NCBI GenBank assembly: GCA_945865665.1
Contig: CAMBEE010000002.1
Span: 1 to 57,960, forward strand
Source: an uncultured Clostridium sp.
GTDB taxonomy: Bacteria; Bacillota; Clostridia; TANB77; CAG-508
Length of the DNA: 57,960 nucleotides
Reading direction: 5' to 3'
In this document: piece by piece, positions 1 through 8,173 of the stretch
How positions within the stretch are numbered: position 1 is the stretch's first letter
How the letters are laid out: every line of letters starts with the position of its first letter
The notes under the pieces: generated by a model
The model's input: only the letters and a program-made list of their open reading frames with translations
What the model was told of the DNA's origin: nothing
Databases searched by the model: none
Program-made: the position numbers and the translations under genes

Positions 1-127
1 AATAAAAAATAAAATAAATAAAAAATAAAATAAATAAAAAATAAAATAAATAAAATAATAAAATAAATAAAAATAAAATAATAATAAATAATAAAATTAG
101 AATAAAATTAAATAATAATTTTTATTA
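1..127. repeat. A/T-only low-complexity tract
   Basis: Made almost wholly of irregular AAATAAATAAAAATAA units. No coding frame, hairpin or promoter stands out. Together with 480-632 it brackets the pilin gene. Confidence 0.7.
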
Positions 128-469
128 TTAACTAATTAAAGATTTTATTGCAGATAAAATCAAATCAATTGCAAGAATAAAAGCATAAGAAAACAATGAA
201 CTTTTTATAATTTTCTTTCCCATTCTTATTCTTTCTTCATCGCCAAAGCTAAATTTTTTCATAAAAACACCAGTTCCTACAGCTACTGCAGCCGCAGGAG
301 TTGAAAGCTTTAAAAGCCAACTTTCTATATTTTCAAAAGCTGAATTTATCTTTGAAACTAATTTTGGTTCACCTAAAGCAAAACTAAAATTTTCAAAAAT
401 AAAAAATAGTATAATAGAAAATATAAAAATAAATAAAATATAAAATAAAAATTTTTTAAATTTAATCAT
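128..469 (-). CDS. VirB2/TrbC-like pilin subunit of a type IV secretion system
   Basis: A 113-aa membrane protein. Residues 5-32 form a hydrophobic signal/anchor. A short loop and two further hydrophobic segments follow (about 55-72 and 93-112), separated by a basic stretch containing GDEERIRMGKKIIK. Signal peptide, hydrophobic helix, short charged loop and second helix is the layout of VirB2/TrbC pilins in Gram-positive conjugation systems. The start has an AGGAG site 7 nt upstream. It lies downstream of, and in the same direction as, the VirD4-like gene, so it probably belongs to one conjugation operon running off the left edge. Family assignment rests on topology and the loop pattern, so it is likely rather than certain. 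Confidence 0.6.
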   Translation of the reverse strand: MIKFKKFLFYILFIFIFSIILFFIFENFSFALGEPKLVSKINSAFENIESWLLKLSTPAAAVAVGTGVFMKKFSFGDEERIRMGKKIIKSSLFSYAFILAIDLILSAIKSLIS

Positions 470-479
470 AAGAATCTCC

Positions 480-632
480 TTTCAAAATAAAAATAAAATA
501 ATTAAAATAAATAAATAAAAATAAATAAATAAAAATAAATAAATAAAAATAAATAAAAAATAATTAAATAAAAGATAATTAAATAAAAAATATTAATTTA
601 AATAAATTAATAATAAATAAAAATAATAAAAA
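480..632. repeat. A/T low-complexity spacer between conjugation genes
   Basis: Quasi-periodic AAATAAATAAATAAAAAT units containing only A and T for most of the length. No gene seen. It resembles the tract at 1-127. Confidence 0.7.
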
Positions 633-2333
633 TTATTTTTTAAAATAAGGTAACATTTCTAATTTTTTAGGTTCAAAAATTTTATTTCCATCAGATAAAA
701 AAGTAAGAGCAGTAAAAGTTTCTAAATTTCTCGTAAAAAAATTTGTATCATAAATATAATCATTTTGATAATAAGAATTATAAGACTCAGAAATATTAGA
801 ATTTATAGAATTCAAAGTATTCGTAATATAACTAAAATTAGTCTCTTTTGCACTTTCAGAAACAGTTTTTGAAATTTTTCTTTTCTCTTCTTTCCCTAGC
901 TGTTTTTGGGCTTCTTCTATAGTAAAAATATCATCAGTTCTGAACCAAATTTTATTAATTAAATTTTGAGTAATTACCTTAACAGAAGTTTCATCTTTAA
1001 TAGTATTTTTTAAAGAAGAATAACTTTGAGTACTAACAATATTAATACATTTAGATTCTCTACTTAAAGAAAAAAAGTCACCATCTGTTTTTGTACAATA
1101 TTTATCATATTCATCACAAATAAAAGCAGTTTTTTTAATATGATTAGAAGATAAGGAAGAGAGAATTTCAGTTTGAAAGTCCAATTTTAAATAAGTTGCA
1201 ATAATTTTTGCAAGTAAACTATATTCAGAAATATTCATATTTAAAACAACAATTTTTCCTGATTTTATTACATCATGAAATCCTAAAAAATTTAATTTAT
1301 TTTTTTCAGGAGAAAAAGTTGAAAAAACATCATAATCCGAAATAAACGTATTTGTTATACGGGTAATTTCTGAAATTAAAATTCCCTTAGTTCTAGAATC
1401 TAAATTTTCAAATTCTTTTTGAAAAAAATTTAAACATTCATTAAGTTCATAAATTTGTTTTTTATTTAATTTTGAAGCAATAAATAAATTTTTTAAAATA
1501 TTTATTTTTTCTTTGTAGTAATTTGGAATAGTTATTAATTTATGCAGTTCGGAAAAAGTAACGTAATTATTATTGTATAACCTACACAATTTTATTGACT
1601 CTGCTAAAATTTGTTCAGCTTTATCTAGCCAATATGATTCCGAATTATTTTCAGAAAAAAGAGTTAAAATAGTTTTAAGCCTATTAGCAAGTACAATTGG
1701 TTTTAAATTTGGCTTATGCAATGGATTATAATATATACCAGAATTTAAACCAACAACAAGAAAATCGTCTTGTAAATTATAAAAATTTACATAATCTTTT
1801 ACTTGATTATAGTAATTTCCTTTAACATCTAAAATAAGCATTCCTATTTTATCCGTAGGATTTTCACTATTATATTTAATTAATTGTTCAGTAAATGGAT
1901 ACATTGCTGAAGAAGTTTTTCCTGAACCAATAGTACCGGTAATCAAAAAATTTTGATAAAGTCCTTTTTCAGGAATATAAATTTTTTGTCCATTATTTTT
2001 TCCAATTAATAAATTTAATTTAGAAGAATCATTAAAATTATTTTTAATAATATTTTTATTTTTTAATTTATTATTATTTTTAAAAGGTAGATAATGATAA
2101 ATTTGATTAAAAATAATATTCGAAAAAATAAAATTAGAAAAAATATAAGTAAAAATAAAAATAATTTTAATATATTTCCAAAGTAAAGGATTTTTTTGAC
2201 AAATGTCAAAAGGATGTATTCCATAAGTTATTATAATTTCTTCGGAAATAAAAATTGGATAAAAAATTTTTAATGCTACTACACAAGAAATAAATACAAA
2301 AAATGTGCAAAAAATAATTTTACGTTTTAAAAT
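633..2333 (-). CDS. VirD4-like type IV coupling ATPase, apparent ATT start
   Basis: Membrane-anchored ATPase that would feed relaxase-DNA complexes into the secretion channel. The conserved core has a Walker A motif (GTIGSGKTSS) and a Walker B-like FICDEYDKYC. An ATG/GTG/TTG-only reading would start at TTG 1946, only four residues before Walker A. The same open frame continues upstream through a basic linker, IYIPEKGLYQNF and two hydrophobic segments, giving about 566 aa, which is normal for the family. The only SD is AGGAGG at 2341-2346, 7 nt before an ATT codon at 2331-2333; no in-frame ATG, GTG or TTG lies between them. That ATT overlaps the TAA stop of the upstream gene by one base, as in a typical TAATG coupling. 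The function is well supported; the ATT start is inferred. Confidence 0.8.
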   Translation of the reverse strand: MLKRKIIFCTFFVFISCVVALKIFYPIFISEEIIITYGIHPFDICQKNPLLWKYIKIIFIFTYIFSNFIFSNIIFNQIYHYLPFKNNNKLKNKNIIKNNFNDSSKLNLLIGKNNGQKIYIPEKGLYQNFLITGTIGSGKTSSAMYPFTEQLIKYNSENPTDKIGMLILDVKGNYYNQVKDYVNFYNLQDDFLVVGLNSGIYYNPLHKPNLKPIVLANRLKTILTLFSENNSESYWLDKAEQILAESIKLCRLYNNNYVTFSELHKLITIPNYYKEKINILKNLFIASKLNKKQIYELNECLNFFQKEFENLDSRTKGILISEITRITNTFISDYDVFSTFSPEKNKLNFLGFHDVIKSGKIVVLNMNISEYSLLAKIIATYLKLDFQTEILSSLSSNHIKKTAFICDEYDKYCTKTDGDFFSLSRESKCINIVSTQSYSSLKNTIKDETSVKVITQNLINKIWFRTDDIFTIEEAQKQLGKEEKRKISKTVSESAKETNFSYITNTLNSINSNISESYNSYYQNDYIYDTNFFTRNLETFTALTFLSDGNKIFEPKKLEMLPYFKK

Positions 2334-2476
2334 TATAAGTCCTCCTTTTTTATTTTTAATTTTGAACCTTGAAGAGTATGAAAAATTTTTAATTCAAAAA
2401 AAGTATAAATTGAATATAAAGTAACAAAAAGATTAATAATAAATATGATAAAAAATATATTAATTAATCGAGAAAT
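2333..2476 (-). CDS. Small membrane protein of the conjugation operon, apparent ATT start
   Basis: A 47-residue frame of unknown function upstream of the coupling-protein gene. Its first half is one hydrophobic helix (IFFIIFINLFVTLYSIYTFF) and its end is basic (KLKIKKEDL). An in-frame TAA lies at 2489-2491 and no ATG, GTG or TTG follows it before the hydrophobic part. AAGGCGGTGAT at 2480-2490 is one base from the full anti-SD complement and leaves ATT at 2474-2476 or 2477-2479 as the start. The stop overlaps the next gene by one base, so the two are translationally coupled. I do not recognise a family. Confidence 0.45.
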   Translation of the reverse strand: MSRLINIFFIIFIINLFVTLYSIYTFFELKIFHTLQGSKLKIKKEDL

Positions 2477-2588
2477 AATATCACCGCCTTACTTCTATAA
2501 AAATATACAACATTTTTTTCAATTTGTCTATACTTTTTTGAAAAAATATGGTAAAATTATTTTGTAAACTAATTTAAGGAGGAAAACA

Positions 2589-2774
2589 ATGGAATTTAAT
2601 AAAGATACAACAATAGGTGAAATTTTAGAAAAAGCACCAGAAAAAGCAGAAATTTTATTAGAAATAGGAATGCATTGCTTAGGATGTCCAGCATCCCAAA
2701 TGGAAACATTAGAAGAAGCTTGTGATGTTCATGGAATAGATGTAGAAGAAGTAATAAAAAAATTAAATGCTTAA
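2589..2774 (+). CDS. DUF1858 hybrid-cluster-protein-associated redox disulfide domain protein
   Basis: A 61-aa single-domain protein. It has the family pattern TIGEILEKAPE followed by GMHCLGCPASQMETLEEAC. Cys30 and Cys33 form the CxxC pair expected to act as a redox disulfide, with a third Cys at 45. Family members occur next to, or fused with, hybrid cluster proteins and rhodanese-like proteins in anaerobes. The partner enzyme is not visible here. The start has a TAAGGAGG site 7-8 nt upstream. It stands alone, divergent from the conjugation operon. Confidence 0.85.
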   Translation: MEFNKDTTIGEILEKAPEKAEILLEIGMHCLGCPASQMETLEEACDVHGIDVEEVIKKLNA

Positions 2775-2970
2775 ATTTAAAAATATATCAAATAATAAGA
2801 GATATAAAAGACTATAAAAAAGACTCAAATTATCAATACATTTGTCAAAAAAAGTAGAAAAAATAAAAATTTTAAATTTTTTTAAAAAATTTTGATAAAT
2901 GTATTGACATATTAAAAAAAATATAGTAATATATAAAAGCGTTCCGGGTAGATAACGGAAAAATGGTGAC
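2775..2970 (+). promoter_or_regulatory. Intergenic region with the tRNA operon promoter
   Basis: TTGACA at 2904-2909, a 17-bp spacer and TAATAT at 2927-2932 lie about 40 bp before the first tRNA. Nothing else is seen in this AT-rich gap. Confidence 0.6.
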
Positions 2971-3046
2971 GGGCTATTAGCTCAGGTGGTAGAGCACTTG
3001 ACTTTTAATCAAGTTGTCCCGCGTTCGAGTCGCGGATAGCTCACCA
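2971..3046 (+). tRNA. tRNA-Lys (TTT)
   Basis: Cloverleaf visible: acceptor GGGCTAT pairs with ATAGCTC, the anticodon loop is CTTTTAA between CTTGA and TCAAG, the T loop is GTTCGAGTC and CCA is encoded. First of a three-tRNA cluster. Confidence 0.95.
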
Positions 3047-3091
3047 AAAGAACTAAATGATTGAAAAAATTATTTAGTTCTTTGTATATAC

Positions 3092-3166
3092 GGCCCCTTG
3101 GTCAAGCGGTTAAGACATCGCCCTTTCACGGCGGAGACATGGGTTCGATTCCCGTAGGGGTCACCA
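3092..3166 (+). tRNA. tRNA-Glu (TTC)
   Basis: Acceptor GGCCCCT pairs with AGGGGTC. The anticodon stem CGCC/GGCG carries loop CTTTCAC (anticodon TTC). The T loop is GTTCGATTC and CCA is encoded. Confidence 0.95.
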
Positions 3167-3171
3167 AGAAT

Positions 3172-3248
3172 GCCACTTTAGCTCAGTTGGCCAGAGCACC
3201 GCACTTGTAATGCGGGGGTCCTCAGTTCGAATCTGAGAAGTGGCTCCA
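3172..3248 (+). tRNA. tRNA-Thr (TGT)
   Basis: Acceptor GCCACTT pairs with AAGTGGC. The anticodon arm CCGCA/TGCGG carries loop CTTGTAA (anticodon TGT). CCA is encoded. A 20-nt complement of this anticodon arm recurs at 3326-3345. Confidence 0.95.
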
Positions 3249-3325
3249 ATATAAAAGGTCAGTAGTTTTGATTAAATCTTAATTATTGGCTTTTTTATTT
3301 TATAAAAATATAAGTAGGAGGCCAT

Positions 3326-3382
3326 CGCATTACAAGTGCGGTGCTTTGTAATCAAAATTTAATAAATGACTCTAATATAAAA
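3326..3382 (+). repeat. Inverted tRNA-Thr fragment in the leader of the reductase gene
   Basis: 3326-3345 is the exact reverse complement of 3195-3214 (tRNA-Thr anticodon arm). 3349-3357 (TAATCAAAA) is the reverse complement of 3266-3274. 3367-3382 (TGACTCTAATATAAAA) resembles the tRNA 3' end and its flank at 3241-3256. It looks like a rearranged partial copy of the tRNA-Thr region. Confidence 0.6.
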
Positions 3383-3395
3383 TAGGAGGCACTAA

Positions 3396-4124
3396 ATGAA
3401 TAGAATTATAATAGTAACAGGAGCATCAAAAGGGATAGGAAGAGAAATAGCAAAAGAGTTAGCGATAAAAGGAAATACAATAATAGCAAATTACAACAAA
3501 TCAGAAAAAGATATAAAAGAATTACAACAAGAATTAGAAAAGCAAAATATCAAAATAGATATAGTAAAAGCAGATGTATCAAAAAGAGAAGAAGCGTCAA
3601 AATTAGTAAAATATACGATAGAAAAATACGGAAAAATAGATGTATTAATTAATAATGCAGGAATATCACAAATAAAAGAATTTACACAATTAACAGATGA
3701 AGACTGGAATAATATGATAAACACAAATTTAAATTCTGTATTTTATATGTGTCAAGAAGCATGTAATAATATGATTCATAATAAAAATGGATGTATAATA
3801 AATATATCTTCAATATGGGGAATTACAGGTGCATCTTGTGAAGTTCATTATAGTGTTAGTAAAGCTGGAGTAGATGCACTAACAAAAGCACTAGCAAAAG
3901 AGTTAGGACCATCAAACATAAGAGTAAATTCAATTGCACCAGGAATAATAAAAACAGAAATGAATGCTCATTTAAGTGAAGAAGAAATACAAGACATAGA
4001 AGAAGAAATACCATTAGAAAAAATAGGACAAGCCAAAGATATAGAGAGATGTGTGGAGTGGTTAATAAATGACGAATATACTACGGGACAAGTTGTATCA
4101 ATAAATGGTGGATGGAATATATAA
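3396..4124 (+). CDS. FabG-like short-chain dehydrogenase/reductase, YmfI (EF-P aminopentanone reductase) type
   Basis: Cytosolic NAD(P)H-dependent oxidoreductase of 242 aa. The Rossmann motif TGASKGIG is at residues 8-15, NNAG at 86-89, and the catalytic residues are Ser139, Tyr152 and Lys156 (YSVSK). The segment SSIWGITGASCEVHYSVSKAG resembles the YmfI group that reduces the 5-aminopentanone modification on elongation factor P, rather than a fatty-acid FabG. The gene stands alone, with no fab genes nearby, which fits that reading. The start has AGGAGG 7 nt upstream and a terminator follows the stop. SDR membership is certain; the substrate is inferred. Confidence 0.85.
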   Translation: MNRIIIVTGASKGIGREIAKELAIKGNTIIANYNKSEKDIKELQQELEKQNIKIDIVKADVSKREEASKLVKYTIEKYGKIDVLINNAGISQIKEFTQLTDEDWNNMINTNLNSVFYMCQEACNNMIHNKNGCIINISSIWGITGASCEVHYSVSKAGVDALTKALAKELGPSNIRVNSIAPGIIKTEMNAHLSEEEIQDIEEEIPLEKIGQAKDIERCVEWLINDEYTTGQVVSINGGWNI

Positions 4125-4127
4125 ATA

Positions 4128-4165
4128 AAAAACGATATTGGAAATAAATCCAGTATCGTTTTTAT
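4128..4165 (+). terminator. Terminator after the reductase gene
   Basis: The AAACGATA..TGG and CCA.TATCGTTT arms are followed by a T-rich run. Confidence 0.8.
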
Positions 4166-4171
4166 TATTTA

Positions 4172-4266
4172 TATATTAGGAGAGTTATGCAACTTTCCTA
4201 ATATATAAAACTACATTGCACAGAAAATTTATTTTATAAATTTTCTGTGCAATGTAGTTTTATATA
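4172..4266. repeat. Two back-to-back hairpins, one with a 30-bp perfect stem
   Basis: 4172-4205 is a 15-bp stem with one wobble (TATATTAGG...CCTAATATA). 4202-4231 pairs perfectly with 4237-4266 across a 5-nt TTTTA loop. It sits between convergent genes, so a bidirectional terminator is possible, but the stem is far longer than needed. Confidence 0.8.
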
Positions 4267-4295
4267 CTAAAATTATTAAAAATTTATAACGAGTA

Positions 4296-4763
4296 TTAAG
4301 CCTCGTGTGCTTTTCTTTTGTAATTTCCAGATAATATTTTTGGAAAATAAGTTATAATCTTATAAACAGCTAAACGAATTTTTTTACTCCATAAATAAGA
4401 CTTTCTTAATTTTCTTGCGCTTCCTAAAGAAACAGGCTCATCTTCTAAAACTAGTAATTCATTTTGTTTTTTTTCAATTTCAAATGTATAGTTTTTACAG
4501 TCATTATTATCCCATTCATTATTACCATTTCTAAAACAGAAATTAAAAGTATCACCTTCACCTAAGAAGATTTCAGCTTGGAAACCTAACTCTGTTTTTT
4601 CCATTTTTATTTCATTTAAATTGTCCCAATTAATTCCAAATCCATAATGAATAAAAACTTCTTCAGAATTTTCCTGAAAAAATTTTCCTGTATATGATAT
4701 TTTTACATTACTATTTTCAACTAATTTATCTGTATTAAAGAATATGTTTTTTACTAACTCCAT
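4296..4763 (-). CDS. CBM53-like starch/carbohydrate-binding module protein
   Basis: A 155-aa protein without a signal peptide. Residues about 17-97 match the CBM25/53 starch-binding fold: HYGFGINW, a Met-rich strand, GDTFNFCFRNGNNEWDNNDCKNYTF. These motifs include the aromatic and polar positions that bind glucans. The C-terminal 55 residues are basic (RKLRKSYLWSKKIRLAVYK) with no recognised domain. No catalytic domain is attached, so it may target a partner enzyme or sense intracellular glycogen. The SD GGAGA lies upstream. Family call good; role inferred. Confidence 0.7.
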   Translation of the reverse strand: MELVKNIFFNTDKLVENSNVKISYTGKFFQENSEEVFIHYGFGINWDNLNEIKMEKTELGFQAEIFLGEGDTFNFCFRNGNNEWDNNDCKNYTFEIEKKQNELLVLEDEPVSLGSARKLRKSYLWSKKIRLAVYKIITYFPKILSGNYKRKAHEA

Positions 4764-5065
4764 TTGATATATCTCTCCTTATTTATCTTTTGCTACAAGT
4801 ATTATAATATTAAATTTAATATTGTTCAAGTGTTTTTTGTAAAATTTTTTGAAAATTTGAAAAATTATGGCTCTTTATAAATATTTTTGCAATTTTTTAA
4901 AGGTAAAAAATATATTATAGTGTTAATATGAATTATTTTATAAAATGAAAATGGCAATATATTGTTAACTAGTTAACTATAATAAAAAATTTGATTAAAA
5001 TAAATATTGTAAAAAAATATAGAATATGATAATATTAAAATAGAAAAACATAGGGGAGAAAATAA
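4764..5065 (+). promoter_or_regulatory. Divergent intergenic region with a 14-bp palindrome
   Basis: GTTAACTAGTTAAC at 4964-4977 is a perfect palindrome about 90 bp before the VanW gene and could be an operator. TATGATAAT near 5024-5032 could serve as the -10. No gene is seen. Confidence 0.4.
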
Positions 5066-6877
5066 ATGGAGAAGAGCAACTTAAAAACCAGAGAAATTGA
5101 AAAAAATGAAAAAATCACAGAAGAAAATCAAAAAGAAGAAAGTGTTAAAAAGACTGTAAAAAATACAAAGAAGAACGTATTAATTGCAAGTGCAGTTATA
5201 TTAATTATACTAGTATTACTGGCATTATCAGTAGTTTTTGCAATAATGAATATCAACAATAATAACATAGTAAAAGGTGTAAAAATAGAAGGAATAGATG
5301 TTTCTGGATTATCAAGAGAAGATGCAAAAAGCAAAATTGAAAGTATATATCAAGATAAAAAAGAAAAAGAGATAACTTTAAAATATAACGATTACGAAAC
5401 AACACTAAGTCCACAATTATTAGAAGTTAATTATGATATAGATAAAGGAATAGAAGAAGCTGTATCTATTGGAAAAAGTGATAACATATTTATAAATAAT
5501 TTTAACATAGTAAAAGCAATGCTAGGAAAAAATAATATAAAAATAGATATGACTATAAATGAAGATGTTGCAAAACAAAATATTGAAGAAATATCAGCCA
5601 ATATACCAGGAGCAGTAACTGAACCAAGCTATTATATTGAAAATGATAAATTAATAATAACAAAAGGTAAAGAAGGCATAAAAGTTGATAATGATAAATT
5701 AATTGAAAAAATAAAAGAACAATTAAAAGATATTAATACAGCACAAGAATATATAGAAATACCTGTAACAGAAAAAAAGCCAGAAGAAATAGATATAGAT
5801 AAAATACATGAGGAAGTTTATAAAGAAGTACAAGATGCATATTATACAAAAGATCCTTTTACAATACATCCAGAAGTAGAAGGTGTTGACTTTAATGTAG
5901 AAGAAGCAAAAGAACAATTAAAAGAAGACAAAGAACAATATGAAATACAATTAACAATTACAAAACCAAAAGTTACAACAGCACAAATAGGTTCAGAAGC
6001 GTTTCCGGATTTATTAGCAACATATTCAACAAGATATGATGGAGGAGACAGAGATAGAACTACAAATTTAAGAATTGCTTGTCAAAAAATAAATGAAAAA
6101 GTTGTACTTCCAGGAGAAACATTTTCATATAATCAAACATTAGGAGTAAGAAGTACAGCAACAGGATATAAAAATGCAAAAGTATATGAAAATGGTGAAG
6201 TTGTAGATGGAATAGGTGGAGGAATATGCCAAATATCTTCAACATTATACAATTCTGTTTTAACGGCAAACTTAGACATTGTTGAAAGAAAGAACCATCA
6301 ATTTGTAACTTCATACACACCAGCAGGAAGAGATGCAACAGTCGTTTATGGAATGACAGATTTTAAATTTAAAAATACAAGAAAATATGCAATTAAAATA
6401 AAAGCAAGTGCTTCAAATGGAGTTGCAACAGTTTCTATATATGGAATTAAAGAAGAAAATGAATATACGGTATCATTTAGTACAAGAACAGTTTCAACAA
6501 TTCCTTTTACAGTTAAATATGTAGATGATAATACATTAGCTGTAGGAACAGAAAAAGTTAAGCAAAAAGGAGCAAATGGAATAATTACAGAAACATATAT
6601 TACAAAAAGCTTAAATGGAAAAGTTGTATCAACAAAATTACTTTCTAAAGATACATATAATGCAATGCAAAGAATAATTTTAAGAGGAACAAAAGGAGCA
6701 GCGACAAGCAGTAGTACAGATAATAATCAAACTGGTACGACTACACCAAGTACACCAGTACAAGACAATAGTAATAGCCAACAGCCTTCAGATAGTAGTA
6801 ATAATCAACAACAACCATCAAATAATAACAGCGAAAATACAGGAAGTACAGGAGAAACAAATAATACAAATACATAA
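5066..6877 (+). CDS. VanW family cell-wall protein with G5 domain
   Basis: A 603-aa envelope protein. A charged cytoplasmic N-terminus precedes one membrane helix (about 37-62). A putative peptidoglycan-binding domain (about 75-300) follows, then VanW (about 310-450, with the characteristic NQTLGVRSTATGYKNAK and GGGICQISSTLYN), then a G5-like domain (about 465-545). The tail is rich in Ser, Thr, Asn and Gln and looks like an exposed linker. VanW proteins are found in glycopeptide-resistance clusters and, far more often, alone in clostridial genomes. No van genes are near, so this is a general wall-associated protein. The start has GGGGAGA upstream and a terminator follows. Confidence 0.88.
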   Translation: MEKSNLKTREIEKNEKITEENQKEESVKKTVKNTKKNVLIASAVILIILVLLALSVVFAIMNINNNNIVKGVKIEGIDVSGLSREDAKSKIESIYQDKKEKEITLKYNDYETTLSPQLLEVNYDIDKGIEEAVSIGKSDNIFINNFNIVKAMLGKNNIKIDMTINEDVAKQNIEEISANIPGAVTEPSYYIENDKLIITKGKEGIKVDNDKLIEKIKEQLKDINTAQEYIEIPVTEKKPEEIDIDKIHEEVYKEVQDAYYTKDPFTIHPEVEGVDFNVEEAKEQLKEDKEQYEIQLTITKPKVTTAQIGSEAFPDLLATYSTRYDGGDRDRTTNLRIACQKINEKVVLPGETFSYNQTLGVRSTATGYKNAKVYENGEVVDGIGGGICQISSTLYNSVLTANLDIVERKNHQFVTSYTPAGRDATVVYGMTDFKFKNTRKYAIKIKASASNGVATVSIYGIKEENEYTVSFSTRTVSTIPFTVKYVDDNTLAVGTEKVKQKGANGIITETYITKSLNGKVVSTKLLSKDTYNAMQRIILRGTKGAATSSSTDNNQTGTTTPSTPVQDNSNSQQPSDSSNNQQQPSNNNSENTGSTGETNNTNT

Positions 6878-6884
6878 AAGAATA

Positions 6885-6918
6885 AAAACACAGAGGTTAA
6901 TTTTCTGTGTTTTTTTAT
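6885..6918 (+). terminator. Terminator after VanW gene
   Basis: AACACAGA pairs with TCTGTGTT, followed by T7. Confidence 0.85.
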
Positions 6919-6927
6919 TGTGCTCTA

Positions 6928-6956
6928 TTGACATATGCCCTGAAAAAGTCTATAAT
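6928..6956 (+). promoter_or_regulatory. Consensus promoter of tRNA-Lys(CTT)
   Basis: TTGACA, exactly 17 bp, TATAAT: a full sigma-A consensus, 33 bp before the tRNA. Confidence 0.85.
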
Positions 6957-6989
6957 AAAGAAGTAGTTTTTAAAGCTAACAAAATATAT

Positions 6990-7065
6990 GCATCATTAGC
7001 TCAGCTGGTAGAGCAGCAGACTCTTAATCTGAAGGTCCTCGGTTCGAAACCGAGATGATGCACCA
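6990..7065 (+). tRNA. tRNA-Lys (CTT)
   Basis: Acceptor GCATCAT pairs with ATGATGC. The anticodon loop is CTCTTAA. CCA is encoded. It is the second lysine tRNA in the window. Confidence 0.95.
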
Positions 7066-7101
7066 AAAAATGTGCATTTTTAAAAAAGTGCACATTTTTT
7101 A
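7065..7101 (+). terminator. Terminator after tRNA-Lys(CTT)
   Basis: AAAAAATGTGCA pairs with TGCACATTTTTT, ending in a T run. Confidence 0.85.
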
Positions 7102-7133
7102 ATAAAAACGAAAAATAGAAAGAGGTGGGTTAA

Positions 7134-8084
7134 ATGCTAAAAATACACAATACAAATGCAGAAACAAATAAAATGGAAGAAATAAAAGAATTTAAAAAAG
7201 GAAGTTGGATAAACCTTGTTAACCCATCGGAAAATGAAATAAAAAAAGTATGTGAAAATGTACAAATACAAGAAGACTTTATTAGAGATGCATTGGATTT
7301 TGAAGAAAAGGCCAGAATAGACAATGAAGAAGATGATGGAACAATATTATTTGTTGTAGATGTTCCAATAATAGAAAAAAATGAAGAAAATGATGTTTTT
7401 ACAACAATGCCATTAGGAATGATAGTAGTAAGAGACGATTTTTTTATAACAGTTTCATTAAGAAAAAATAAAGTTATAGAAGATTTTGAAAAAATGAAAA
7501 TAAAAAATTTCCAAACATATAAAAAATCAAAATTAATATTTCAAATATTGTACTTAAACTCTTCATATTATTTAACATATTTAAAGCAAATAAATAAAGA
7601 AACAGAAATTGCTGAATATATATTAAAAAAATCAATGAAAAACAAGGAATTATTAAAATTATTAAGTTTAGAAAAGAGTTTGGTTTATTTTACAACATCA
7701 TTAAAATCAAATGAACTAGTTATGGAAAAAACAATGAGAGGCAAAATAATAAAGTTATATGAAGAAGATGAGGACATACTAGAAGATGCAATTACAGAAA
7801 ACAGACAAGCAATAGAAATGGCAAAAATATATAGTGATATTTTAACAGGAACAATGGATGCATATGCATCAATAATATCTAATAATCTAAATGGAGTTAT
7901 GAAGTTTTTAACATCAATAACAATAGTACTTGCAGTACCAACAATGGTTTCGAGCTTTTGGGGAATGAATGTTAATTTACCATTCCAAGATAGTAAATTT
8001 GGATTTCCAATTATGATATTAATTTCAGTGGTATTAACATTAATTGTTACTTGGTGGCTAAAAAGAAAAGATATGCTTGATTAA
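7134..8084 (+). CDS. corA: CorA family divalent cation (Mg2+) channel
   Basis: A 316-aa protein with a long soluble, charged N-terminal region (1-250) forming the cytoplasmic funnel. Two C-terminal membrane helices flank the CorA signature GMN at residues 277-279. The end is the basic stretch WWLKRKDMLD. This is the normal length and order for CorA pentameric Mg2+ channels. The residue after GMN is Val, and the loop VNLPFQDSKFG is short, as in many Firmicute homologues. AGGTGG lies before the start, and the gene is transcribed alone between terminators. Mg2+ against Co2+ or Zn2+ selectivity cannot be read from the sequence. Confidence 0.9.
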   Translation: MLKIHNTNAETNKMEEIKEFKKGSWINLVNPSENEIKKVCENVQIQEDFIRDALDFEEKARIDNEEDDGTILFVVDVPIIEKNEENDVFTTMPLGMIVVRDDFFITVSLRKNKVIEDFEKMKIKNFQTYKKSKLIFQILYLNSSYYLTYLKQINKETEIAEYILKKSMKNKELLKLLSLEKSLVYFTTSLKSNELVMEKTMRGKIIKLYEEDEDILEDAITENRQAIEMAKIYSDILTGTMDAYASIISNNLNGVMKFLTSITIVLAVPTMVSSFWGMNVNLPFQDSKFGFPIMILISVVLTLIVTWWLKRKDMLD

Positions 8085-8088
8085 AATA

Positions 8089-8130
8089 AAAAGGAGTCGG
8101 TGGTGAATATAAAATCCGACTCCTTTTTTT
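8089..8130 (+). terminator. Terminator after corA
   Basis: AAGGAGTCGG pairs with CCGACTCCTT, followed by T7. Confidence 0.9.
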
Positions 8131-8173
8131 AAATATACATAATATCCAAGTGATAATTACTTTATGTAAATTT

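Noticed and set aside
1..632. A/T repeat tracts resembling a CRISPR or iteron array
   Set aside because: Units vary in length, contain only A and T and have no spacers of constant size. They are low-complexity DNA.
633..1946. Coupling protein starting at TTG 1946
   Set aside because: This leaves only four residues before Walker A, has no SD, and removes the membrane anchor encoded in the same open frame upstream.
5066..6877. Glycopeptide resistance locus, because of VanW
   Set aside because: No ligase, VanH, VanX or two-component genes nearby. VanW proteins are common in sensitive Clostridia.
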